Below are positions 1 to 11,365 of a DNA stretch of 64,000 nt, in pieces. The notes under the pieces were generated by a model that did not search any database, was not told the origin of the DNA, and saw nothing but the letters and a program-made list of their open reading frames with translations. The DNA is taken from assembly GCA_003693705.1 (NCBI GenBank), contig RBZT01000646.1:31228-95227 (forward strand), written 5' to 3'. Position 1 is the stretch's first letter; each line of letters opens with the position of its first letter. A program made the translations under genes and the position numbers. This stretch comes from Polymyxa betae. Lineage: Eukaryota; Endomyxa; Phytomyxea; Plasmodiophorida; Plasmodiophoridae.

Positions 1-479
1 ATTATGTTAGCAGAAACCACTGGGATTCCGGATTGAGCTTCGAAGCCTTCGGGCTCGTTTTTGTCCACAGACCAGTCCAGATTTCTTGGAACCATGGCTG
101 CAAACTTAAACGGTCGCATAGCCATCGACTGCAACTGACCGCGATAATAACGATAAAGTCCATCAACGGCCAGCAAGTTGCCCATGTCAACGAAGACAAC
201 ATTTCCTCTTGTCTCATTGATGATGCGCTTGTACAGTGTTGACTTCCTAGCAAGACCTCCCAGACCTGCTTAATACTCAGGGCGAGTGCTAACGAGCTGC
301 CAGTGAAAACATTACAGGTGTTTGATGCATCACTTTCGTCACAGTTTCTGCCGAACGCGTTAGCTGGCGTCACTTTACCATAGGTGTTTCTGGAAATCCT
401 TGATTAGAATCACATTTTCAGACTTGCTTATATTTACATTTGAACGACAATCGTCACATTGAGAGAAGATACCGTGATC
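1..479 (-). CDS. 5'-nucleotidase-like secreted protein (partial, degenerate active site)
   Basis: The gene runs off the left edge of the window. Three exons join in frame: 438-479 (5' end unresolved), 316-389 and <1-265, with introns 390-437 (48 nt) and 266-315 (50 nt). The joined protein reads VTIVVQINTYGKVTP, then a Cys-containing insert, GGLARKSTLYK, NVVFVDMGNLL and finally IPVVSANI. This is the order of landmarks in the N-terminal metallophosphoesterase half of UshA/CD73-type 5'-nucleotidases. The metal-binding motifs do not match: the usual TNDVH is QINTY, DAGD is DMGN and GNHEFD is VPRNLDW. Upstream on the same strand (about 480-800) an open frame encodes a hydrophobic leader followed by DQCPTPRSAQ and probably supplies the secretion signal, but I could not join it without a one-base frame problem near 477-480. 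The family is fairly sure; catalytic activity is doubtful. Confidence 0.6.
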
Positions 480-1410
480 AAGCATCTACTACATATTCAG
501 CTACATGAAAAACAGCATCTGTGTTCCCGACATTAACATTATTAGAAGGTGATAGCATCGTGTCAGGGTAAGCATTGACATCGGTCAATCCGCCCGGGGG
601 CGCATAATGAGCAATTTGTGCTGATCTTGGGGTTGGGCATTGATCGCCTGTGACGAGACCGAACTGCTAAACTTCTAGGGAAGGACCTTTCAAGAGGGGA
701 TCATCAAGGATCAAATCCGATAAAAATCCCACGAGGAACGTAAAAACGACAACGAAAATTCTGTGCTGCGCGCCAAAACAGCATCTGTACCCCTGGCAGC
801 TAACCCTCACAATCAGCAGCGAAACGATCGAAGAAAAGCTCTGGAAACAGATCTGTATGTATGCATCCATATCCTGGGTATATAAGGTCGCGCTTTCAAG
901 TATATCCGGTCCAGATGGAAGCCAAACGCTGCTGGGCATCCAATTGGCAGTTCTATGAAGATCGGACAAGCGCTGCCGCCTGCCGGACACAGAATGCTGC
1001 CGATCTCAAAGAAAAGTCGAATCAAACTAAATCAATTGCTAATGGCACTGAAGGGCTCCGCCTTATTGGCTGTCGCCGAATAAAGACATTCCACAGTACC
1101 CGGAATCTGAGACCAATGACAGCTGATATCCACAGCCAATGGTCTACAGAATGTGATTAGGACGACTGCGAAGTGGTAGTGACAGTAATGTTTATTAGCA
1201 CATTTAGCAAGCCCGACTTGTTTAGGGTTTCATATACTGAGCTGAGGGGCCGATTACGTACAGTTGATGGAGATGGGAAACGAAGGGGAGATTTTGAATG
1301 TCTGTAACATAATCGACTGCGTCGATGACAGTGAGGACGCACTTTAGTTTGCGGTTGGCTCATTCAAGCAGACGCATTATCATTTTCATCGATCATCGGT
1401 CTATCAAATA
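480..1410. other. Unresolved 5' region of the nucleotidase-like gene and intergenic DNA
   Basis: On the minus strand, 480-668 is open and reads FGLVTGDQCPTP to NTDAVFHVAEY before a TGA. Just upstream (about 690-740) lies a hydrophobic stretch (RIFVVVFTFL). Joining the two through an intron ending at the CAG near 666-668 would make a plausible signal peptide for the nucleotidase-like protein. A TATATAAGG-like box lies near 880-889. On the plus strand, 1000-1410 shows no convincing coding pattern and probably holds the promoter of the next gene. Confidence 0.3.
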
Positions 1411-2197
1411 ATGGAGGTCGTTGACAAGGTCAAGTCGTCGGCCCTGGCCTGGATGGAGGAGATGGAAGCCTTCCTCATCAAACAGGAGATAATGGCCCTG
1501 AGTTTGTTCACACAAAAGACGGGACTCAAACAAATTCATGGCGTTCTTATTGGTGTGGCGGCCCTATTTTTCTTCCTCTTGACGGTGCATGAGGATTTGT
1601 TTTAACTGCCATCAAGCTGAAATGCGTTTGTGTGTAGAACTTTGGAGGTAAAGCAGTGACTAACCTGATTGGCTTCGTGTATCCGACACTGGCGTCGTTC
1701 CACGCTTTGAAATCGAAGAATTTTGATGACGACGCCTTCTGGCTCACTTATTGGATCGTTTTCGGGTAAACTCTATTCGCTGCCTGATGCATTTATAAAT
1801 CGTTACTTTCAGGCTATTTCAACTGCTGGAAGCATTTGGCGATTTGTTTTTGTTTTGGATTCCTTGTTACACCTTATCTAAGTGCTTGTTTTTGATATGG
1901 CTGTTCTCCCCTCGAACACGCGGGGCCCTATTTGTCTTAAATCAGTTTGTTGCTCCAGTGGTGAAACGCCACCAGACAGAAATTGACGGCGCCATTAACG
2001 TACGTTTGCTGAACTTTCGTTCTCACTCTCATCCTAAGTCTAAATAGGCCGCCAAGAACTTCGGCAACCAGATGGAGAATGAAGTGATCAAACCGGTTGC
2101 TTCTCAAATGGCTCACAAAATCAGCGAATCTGCCATGGATATCATCGCGAATCAGCTTCGTCAGCAAGCTTCCCAGGAAGGCGAAGGATCTAGTTAA
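1411..2197 (+). CDS. REEP/DP1/Yop1 (TB2/HVA22) family ER membrane-shaping protein
   Basis: Four exons, 1411-1584, 1638-1765, 1813-1999 and 2048-2197, joined by GT..AG introns of 53, 47 and 48 nt, give a 212-residue protein in one frame. The N-terminal third is amphipathic, then a hydrophobic hairpin (GVLIGVAALFFFLLT) leads into NLIGFVYPTLASFHAL, the signature of the TB2/DP1/HVA22 domain. A second hairpin follows (FWLTYWIVFGLFQLLE, then IPCYTLSKCLFLIWLFSP). The tail is polar and helical. Members insert as hairpins in the outer leaflet of the ER and stabilise curved tubules with reticulons. Start: the first ATG of the open frame. Length fits the family. Confidence 0.88.
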
Positions 2198-2339
2198 TCT
2201 GCAGTCGTTTCAGAAGACCATTCCATTTCCTCCTATTTGTTGAGTACATAAATTAAAATCATAGATTTTGTTGGCTGCTCATGCTTCTACTCGTATGTAA
2301 TCTCATACGTACATTGTAGAGTCACAGGATATGAGAGCA

Positions 2340-4433
2340 TGTCTTTGGCGCTAACGTCTAGGTTAAAACGCGATAGCACTGCCGAAATCACTCTTAACGT
2401 TTATATAGAGGGCCTGGGAATCCTCAATCGAAGTCTGCCGTTGATGTATGGCTGTCTACTGCTCGAAACTTGCAACAGAAGTGAGTCAGGATTTCATTAA
2501 TCAGTAATTTGGCATAACGCTGGTTGCTTGTTTGCCATGGTATTGACTTATCTTCTGCAACAGAAGCCTGGGTCTGGAAACATCAATTGAGTCTATGCTG
2601 CATCGGTTAGAGTTCAGGAATGAAGGTGACCTAAAGCAGATACTGACTGGAAGGACGTCTTTAGAAAAAGAGAGAAAGTCTCAGTGTAATACCCAATTGA
2701 ACGCCTCTTTTCCAGTTACTCTATATTTTGTCTTTCACTCAAGTGCTGGCTGAATGCATCCTGACAGATGAACCCATATTTGCCAATATCGATTCCGTCA
2801 AACTACGGGTTCGCCAAATTGGCGAATTAATTGAATGTAGCGATGACAGTGATTTAAATGGTGATTGAGATACTGAAGTTTGCTTCCATTTATACGTGAC
2901 ATACTGTACTCTGATTTAAAAACTGTGTTCATTTCATTGGCTCTTGTTTGCTTGAAAACTGACAATATTTGCAGAGCAGAAATGTATTCAAGAGCACATC
3001 AACGACGTAGTCGCTGAGATTGCAAGCATTAAGAATAGCCGCGCGCTCGAATACGATGTAATGAACTCCAAGTGCCAACAAACAGACCATTCGCTCGCTT
3101 CGCTCATCCAAAAGTATGACCTAAGCAGTAACGACGATGGGCAATACGTACTCGGCCGTTCGCCAGATCAAGCTCCTATCGAACAGCCATCGCAACCTGT
3201 CGGAACTGCTTTCAATGATAAGATTTGTACTAATTGTCTACAGGGAGGTCGTAAAGAGAAAGCGGATAAACCTGTTGATCAGGAAAACTCAATTTTAGAA
3301 CAAATCAGCAACGTGGAAAAGACCATTGACCTAGACGGCGGTCAGTATGGTGGATGGGATGAACACGACCATCGTCATTTTCTCAAGTCGGGGATAATCA
3401 CCATTGATCTTACGCTCTTGCCTAAGGTCGTTTAGGCTGTGGAATTCATACAACAATCTAGAAGAGATATGCCATCGTGGGTCTAATGAGATATATGGAC
3501 AGACAAACCAATCGGTTATGGCGCATTGCAAATGGTTTGAAAGGTACAGATCCTGTTTTCTCACTTGTGGACAATTCGAGAAATTAAAGTTGCAGTTCAG
3601 ATATAACGGCTATATTTTACGTAAGAAAGAGCTGATTGCCAATTGGAGAGTTATCAAAGATGTAATGATGATTAGAATGCTCACCACACGCGGCTCATAT
3701 TTACCTTGGTTTATAGAGTGAGAAGAAGAAAGCAATACAAGAAACAGAAGAGGCTTTAACCAATGCGAATAAAGATACCAACGATGAAGCTTTAAAAAAG
3801 CAACAGGAAAAAAAGGAAGCGGCTCTTCGAAAATGGAAAGTGAGTTCTCATCAAGGTTGCTAGATCTGCCTGTTGACTTCGTTTACAGGAAGACAAAGCT
3901 AAACAAGAACAGGCGAAATTCCTGCGTGAAGCAGAGCTTCGAGAGAAATCACTGAAGGCTGAGAGGCGGCGCTTAGAGCGACGTTCAAAAATTCTGCATG
4001 ACAAAGTCGAGAAGTTCCATGCTGAAACCGAATCAAAGCAGCGGTTAAAAGAGAATAATCAACCAAAAAAGGTGGAAATCGATGAGCGCGCCCTGCAAAA
4101 AGTAATATAAAAATGTCAAAGAAAAGTGCTGTATTAACTGTTTAGCAGATCCAAATGAGAAATTCGGCATTAATTAGCAAGCGTAAGAACTTGGTTGAAT
4201 CGAAACAAATCGAACAAAAAAGGAATGTGATGAGAACCGCTGCATTAGCAGCAAAGTATCGTGCCTCGATTAGGATTGCAGCTGATCCAGATCGGTTGTT
4301 AAAGGAAACAGAAGCGATGAAGGTTAGGATGCTGGCTCGCGAGGCGGAAAGATCTGAGCCCAAGCAAGAAACCAGCACCTTTATTCTGTCAGCCCAACAT
4401 CGTGCTGTACCTCAATGGAGAAGAGGCGTCTAG
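2340..4433 (+). CDS. CCDC112: CCDC112-like coiled-coil ciliary/centriolar-satellite protein
   Basis: The 3' two-thirds is well resolved: exons 2975-3386, 3436-3543, 3601-3649, 3717-3839, 3889-4101 and 4149-4433 keep one frame throughout. The joined protein reads GGWDEHDHRHFLKLWNS, then HCKWFERY and KKELIANWR, the WD..DH..FLKLW and H.KW(Y/F) landmarks I associate with CCDC112 family proteins. A long charged coiled coil (EDKAKQEQAKFLREAELRE) and the terminal HRAVPQWRRGV follow. CCDC112 proteins are linked to centriolar satellites and cilia, so the host probably makes a cilium. Upstream exons (about 2340-2470, 2575-2690, 2756-2860) are open and helical, but I could not join all of them in frame, so the start is approximate. 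Confidence 0.7.
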
Positions 4434-5124
4434 TGCATCCATTATTCACAATCGCGACAGCGATGCTGCGCTGTCAAGAATTCATAGTTGTGGCTGGACT
4501 CTCATCAGTCGAATCTCGAAAAGTGATTCACATTCGTTTTACATAGCACTGGGAATATATAATCAATGTCCTGATTTTTGAGAGAAGCGATAGTTTTCAC
4601 AGCATCGCTTACAATAAATTGGAGTTTCATTTCAAGATTTCCTTTCCTGCTGTAATACTTGAGATCGTATCAACTGATTGTAAGTTGCCGTCGGGTGTTT
4701 GTGAAGAGTATGCCCTTTCAGCGTCAAATTAACCTATTGTTCTCTCTCTAGAGCGTTCTTGTTTCCCGGAATAGGAGAAGTTCCTTTGACCGACAGAAAC
4801 GAATAAGGAAAATCGTATTTACCCTTCGACATCCAGCAATCGCTATTGTTTTGGCGCTGCTGACGACTGTCAGTCGTCAAGATAATGCCGAAAGCCTGCT
4901 GGCTAGTTCCTGATAGCCTAAGACAAAGCTTACTCTCGAAACGTTTTGATAGTGCTAGACGGAAACTAGGGCCAGCAGGAATGATATCAAAAGGCAATCT
5001 GCATCACACTGAGAAGAAGAGGGTTGACAGGGCTCCCAGTTGGATTCCGATCCGACAGAATCACCATACTGGGTTGCTGGGTTGTAAAAGCGTGGCCTTT
5101 AATGAGTCAAAGGGGTCGTTCTGT
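4434..5124. other. Convergent intergenic region, no gene seen
   Basis: This lies between two genes that end toward each other (CCDC112 and chitin deacetylase). Open frames of 80-100 codons occur on both strands but overlap one another, show no family motif and no splice logic. It probably holds the two 3' UTRs. Confidence 0.4.
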
Positions 5125-6256
5125 TTATGGCAATGCCTGGTAACATTCTGTGGCGGATCCACAATCTTGATAGCATTTTGAGACGGTTACGAACTGGTAA
5201 TCTGAGAAACGCTGCTTCAACCAGGCAAGCATTCCTGTATGATACCACATGTCGTGCATCAGGATCATTTTTGACGTCTGCCGCGGCGATTCGGTCTCGA
5301 TGTTCGCCTGAATCTGATCGATACTCAAGCCTTGGTTTGGGTCAGCTTATTTTTCATTAGAGTTCAGAGTTTTCACCTCTCCAGTCATTGCTATCGACAT
5401 TCCAAATCACTGATGTCAGACCTAACTTATTTAACTGCCCGTTTTTCTCTTCGTTTGTACTCCCAAACCTGAAAAGGCTTAATACGTGCATTAATGAACC
5501 GACACAATATTACGGCGGTCTTAGCATTGTGAATGATGTTTTCGATGCTTCAACGTGGCATCTGTTGGCAAGCCAGTCTCTACAACTTTTCACTTCGTGT
5601 TCGATATTAGTAGTGGGCAACGTCAGATCTACATGATTCCAGGTGTGCCATTGGACTTCGTGCCCTGACACAAGTTAGGCGTATTTTTCACATTTCTATC
5701 GCCGCGACCTTCATTGAGCATTCGTCTGACAAGCTCACATTCTCGGGGTCCATAGTGTCCGCCGTTGGAACCTGGAGCAATGAAGAAAGTGGCTACGAGC
5801 CCGTTAGCTTTTAGTTCATCGAGTACATGTGCCGTTGCTGGGTATCCGTCGACATTGTTATTGATAGTCCAAGGACCTACAAAATTGGACATGTGAGATC
5901 CTTCCAAAATCGCAGCTGCCTGGTACCATCATCGAAGGTTAACTACATAGAATCAGCGGAAAGCAGAACCAACAATAGAAACATACAGCTACGTATTTGT
6001 GTTCACCACAATGTGATACGACGCCAGGCGGCAATGGCTCTGGTGCAGGCGTTGATTGCTGCGGCTGTGCAGCCGTTGATAGCTCCGGTGCAAGCGTTGG
6101 TTTGAGAATTGCTCTGTCAGGAGATGGTGTGGTGGTGTTCGACGCTCTAAACAAGGCACCGGTTGGATTTCCTCGTAAGGTTAAATAGACGATAACCCCA
6201 GCTAGCGCTAAGATTCCTACACAAACGAGTACTCCAACCTTTCGTCTCGTTGACAT
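5125..6256 (-). CDS. Membrane-anchored chitin/polysaccharide deacetylase (NodB fold)
   Basis: Six exons (5993-6256, 5927-5942, 5709-5876, 5514-5664, 5377-5468, 5125-5330) sum to 897 nt and encode 298 residues in frame. Residues 8-30 form a single N-terminal transmembrane anchor (VGVLVCVGILALAGVIVYLT), followed by a Ser/Thr/Pro-rich stalk. All five NodB motifs are present: LTFDDG (catalytic and metal-binding Asp), HTWNH (metal-binding His pair), LRPPFG, WNVDSNDW and ILMHD. The enzyme should remove acetyl groups from chitin or a related N-acetylglucosamine polymer outside the cell. Exon 2 is only 16 nt and encodes the core of motif 1. The start was chosen at the second ATG so the anchor lies right at the N-terminus; an in-frame ATG nine codons upstream is possible. 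A C-terminal Cys pair (CYQDC) may form a disulfide. Confidence 0.9.
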
Positions 6257-6569
6257 TTTTGGCAAGGTCTGGAACTGAGGCACGCGTCATGCTACCATCA
6301 TCGTCACTTCTACATGACGGTGGAAAAAATCTTTGACAATTATTTAGACACGGTAAAAGTTCCATTAAATTAACATGACAACCATGAATGCATCCTTTAA
6401 CACAGATTAATTGTAACAGTTTCGTTGATTTGGATGATTAGCGCTTCATCGGCGATCAGCAGAATAATCATATTCTGAACTGTTTGAATTACAACTAAAG
6501 CAGTCCATGGCTCTTCCAACAGAAACGGCAGATAGCGTTCACGATTGAAGCATATGAGGTGCTTCCCAT

Positions 6570-7714
6570 TTAATGTGATGTATCGGAATCAGTTTTCAGG
6601 TCCATATTAACTGGGGCGCCCCAAAGCTCGGCCATTTTTCTGGCGATACAATCTAGATCTTCGAAGGCATCGCTGATTGTGCTTTTCTGAAGCTGAAACT
6701 TCAAATCTGTGGCCTCGTCGTCTTCGGGCTCTTCGATCTTCACGTATTCTAATTCTTTCGCTCGACGAGCAGCTTCGATTTGTGACTCCAGAAGCGCTGC
6801 TCGTGTGGGATGTTCGGATCTCATATACCTAACAAGAAACTCATATCGACGATTACAACAAAACAAAGACTTACTCTATCGTGGGAAGTCGGCCATCGGG
6901 TATGAGCGTCCCCCAATCCAAAGTTCGTTTTCCGGTTTTAACGAAGACGTACTTCCTATAGAGCTCTAGCTCAGTTTCAGTATTCTTCTTCGATTCCAAA
7001 GTTTCCTGAACGCGTTTGAGTGCGATATCATTTTCCTTTTTGGCAACAGATAGCTCCTGCTGCAATTGCTTCACTTGCGAGCGTAGATTTAAGAGTTCCT
7101 GGTCGCAAGCATCTGAAGCACGCACTCGTTCGGCTCCAATAAGCATAACCAAGGACATCGCAGCATCATCATAGCGTCGAAATAAACTTGCTAGCAAATT
7201 CGCTGTTTGATTTTGAACAGACAGCTTCGGCAAGATGTGATTAAGACAGCATGCATACAGATTACGCTTTCCTATCAAAGCTTTAGAATGAGAAATTTTA
7301 CTACCAACAAGAATCTCCCAGGCAACGAAGCGGTTATGAACAAATCCGCTTACTTCGAAATGCACCAATTGAAGGCGGGACATTGTCAAGCTCATTAGAG
7401 AGCGATTCAAGAACATGTATGACAGGGGCTATACGATTACAGGCAAGCTTAGGGCGGGTTTTACTTTCTTCAAGAGCGGCATTGAATTCTTCAACTGCTC
7501 TCCCATCTACGGCTATGCTGTCATAGTTTCGGTATAGTAATCTCGGGAGAAGCTTGACAGGGCGTCGTCCAGAGCCAGGCGTTGGGCGAGTTCGATACAA
7601 GAATGCAGATGGGGTCTGCGATAGTTGAAAGTTATGCTGTGAACGAAGATCGGGTAGACCATGTAAAACCGGCGTTGAATGGCATCGTAAGATGTCTGCA
7701 ACTGATTCCCTCAT
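6570..7714 (-). CDS. Uncharacterised coiled-coil protein
   Basis: Three exons: 7354-7714, about 6875-7280 and 6570-6828. The second intron (6829-6874, 46 nt) joins LPTIE to YMRSEHPTR cleanly. The first intron ends at 7281 or 7272 depending on the AG used, and both keep the frame. The product is about 340 residues, with a basic N-terminus (RTRPTPGSGRRPVKLL), a helical middle and a long coiled coil (LLNLRSQVKQLQQELSVAKK) followed by an acidic tail. I do not recognise the family. The gene lies between the chitin deacetylase and a small ORF on the same strand. A cytoskeletal or scaffold role would be a guess. Confidence 0.55.
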
Positions 7715-7808
7715 TTATAGTACGGTCACGATATACACATTAGGATACTTTGAGAAAGAATCAAGATGTATAACCGTCGCTAGATAGAGATTTTTGCGAT
7801 GAAACTGA

Positions 7809-8087
7809 TCACGATGCTGGGTGCGTGAGAGCACCCAACGCCATCGCAATCCAACAGAAACCCAACCACAGCAAGGCATCGCCTGAATTCAGTGAGATGT
7901 GAAGATTAAGGACATAGCGGTCGATCTTCACTTGACCATCGCCGTCCTGACCTTCAGGAAGAGAGAACGCTCCGAAGGTGCCCCTGGAGGCCCGCCTCGA
8001 ACAGGCGCTGCCTCGAAGGGGGTTGCGGACTTTCTGTGATTTCGATCGAAGGTCCTGCCTGGCTGTATCTTTGCCAGTAGTGATCAC
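7809..8087 (-). CDS. Possible small tail-anchored membrane protein
   Basis: Open frame of 92 codons. The first half is basic and low in hydrophobics; the end is a single strong hydrophobic segment (ALLWLGFCWIAMALGAL) followed by five residues, as in a tail-anchored protein. Its ATG lies 95 nt from the start of the divergent GMD gene, so the two could share a promoter. No family is recognised and no intron is needed. It could be spurious. Confidence 0.3.
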   Translation of the reverse strand: MITTGKDTARQDLRSKSQKVRNPLRGSACSRRASRGTFGAFSLPEGQDGDGQVKIDRYVLNLHISLNSGDALLWLGFCWIAMALGALTHPAS

Positions 8088-8182
8088 AGCTGATAAACCC
8101 GGTCAGCCTGTTGGCGCTTCACAGTTCTCTGTCACTCTAGCAAACTGTTGCAGACAACCGACTATTCACTTTGCATAGCAAT

Positions 8183-9461
<1,279 letters not shown>

Positions 9462-9635
9462 ACGCGGGATCGCGATTGTCTGAACCGAAGTTGTTATGAT
9501 AAAATGTTCGATTATGAGACATTATAGATGAACAATATGGATAAATGATTAAGCCGCCTGCTTGCAATCTTCTGACCGCCCTACTTTCTCTGGATGTATG
9601 GTTACCGAGGATACGCCAGATGATTTCAGAATAGC

Positions 9636-10844
9636 CTATCCATACAACTCAGCAACAACCCTATATAGAACTGTAGCAAGACATACAGTGAAATGACTCA
9701 TCGTAAGAGATATATCGGCATCCTCAGACAACATAACGTGCATAGACGCTATGACCTTGTCGCTGGTAAGAGTCCATACATGGAAGTGGTGAATGCCAAC
9801 AACACCATCCCTGGACAGTAATTTAGCAACAACGCTCTTCACATCGATGGCTTTAGGCGTTTGCTGCAGCAGAATGGCAATAGCATCTCGCATCAGAGGG
9901 ACCGTTGCAAATGCCAGCAGGAATACAATAAGAATGGAGAATACGGGATCAGCGACGAATCTATGATGGAAACTGGTAAACTTGATGAAAAGGCATGAGG
10001 CCAGCACACCAACAGAACCAAGGCCATCAGCAGCAACATGCAATAGCACACCTGATGCAAAGGCTAAATAACTTGAATAAATATGCAAAGAGAACAGTAC
10101 CTTGCATATTTTTATTTTCTAGAGCACTGGTTGTAGATTTTTCGCCCGAATCATTGGTGGTCGAATGCTTTCCAGTTCCAAGAATGATAATTCCTGGACG
10201 CAACATCAATCAATTCAGAATTACAGAGCTTATAGAAACCCTTACCTAACACGTTCAATAACAGCCCACCGATCGAAACCCACAAAATAACGTCCACATT
10301 CATCTTTTGAGGAGGCTCATATTCCATAATTTTTTGGATTGCGTCTATGGTGATTGTCAAGCAGATAGCCAGCATGAATGTGGAATTGACTAATCCTCCA
10401 ACAACTTCACACCTAGTCCTATGAGAATAAATGGATATCCGAGGCGATCCGATTTCTTCTTGTAACCTACCATCCAAAGGTGTTATATTCGCTGGCGTGT
10501 TTTCTCGATAATCGCATAGCGCATAACCCAATGCACATAGCAATTAAATCAGAAAACATGTGCATAGCATCGGCGACAAGGGCCAGCGATTGGTAACGGA
10601 TGCCGATGTAAATCTCGACGACAAAATATGACAATGTTAAGAGCAGAACGGCATAGAAACGGTAATCGTTGTTCTTGTCAAGCGTAGAAACGGTAGCGAC
10701 GTTTTGGGGAACAGCAAAGTAATGGTTCGCTTGAAAGAATGCTACAGAATCGGAACTGGTAATCAACATGGGCGAAGAATCATTGGGTGAGCCTTCGACC
10801 TCAAAGGCCACCGTATCTTGACCTGCCCTGGATGATTGCTGCAT
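9636..10844 (-). CDS. Cation diffusion facilitator zinc transporter (SLC30/ZnT type)
   Basis: Four exons (10471-10844, 10246-10418, 10101-10193, 9636-10051) with introns of 52, 52 and 49 nt give 351 residues. Transmembrane helices carry the two HxxxD metal sites of the family: DAMHMFSD in TM2 and HVAADGLGSVG in TM5. The segment after TM1 (YQSLALVADAMHMFSDLIA) and TRCEVVGGLVNSTFML are classic CDF sequence. The C-terminal cytosolic ferredoxin-like domain is present (IHHFHVWTLTSDKVIASMHV). The His-rich loop usual in ZnTs is nearly absent (only GTGKHSTTNDSG), so metal choice is less certain. It should export Zn2+ from cytosol to an organelle or outside in exchange for protons. It ends 174 nt from the convergent GMD gene. 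Confidence 0.92.
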
Positions 10845-11365
10845 CGGGTGGAATTAGAAAATCACGGACGTCACAATCTGAGAGTCGTTAAGATGAATGA
10901 GTACGCCCGAAACAACGATACGATTAAGACCTGTATCAAGGTCAGGCAAGTCAAAGGCTGAAAGGCTACGGCGTCGATAGCGGAAGTTTAATACGCCCCG
11001 ATTAATCAGCTTTCAATGCGAACCATAACAACTTTGATGCTGACCGTTCCCAACTCTGGCGTATTTCTGAAGATTGCAGGTATTAACTATTTGCGCAAGG
11101 CTCGGTCGAGATGGCATTCGAGACCGTGCTATCGCTTCTAGCCGCACGAATGCAAATAATTCCAAGATTTCATTAGTTTAATAGATAAAGTGAATGTGTT
11201 GCAAAGCGGTGTGATTTGTACATGAACGATGCTAGCATGACTGTGGTAATGTACCAGACGTTACGGGAGCTACTGGATCAGAAGGGAATTGCAAACTCGC
11301 AAGTGAAAGCGGAGATATTGGAACTGACTTGTTTGGAGTTTGACGTCCAGAACTTCCAGCTGAGC
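10845..11365. other. Intergenic region with a doubtful 60-codon ORF
   Basis: This separates the zinc transporter start from the 3' end of the RhoGAP gene. The only noticeable frame (11216-11398, plus strand, helical product MTVVMYQTLRELL) overlaps the last 33 nt of the RhoGAP coding region on the other strand. I see no family motif and no promoter box. The transporter promoter should lie in the right part of 10845-11100. Confidence 0.3.

Noticed and set aside
7334..7701. Alternative frame MQTSYDAIQ on the minus strand
   Set aside because: Same strand but out of frame with the supported three-exon coiled-coil gene.
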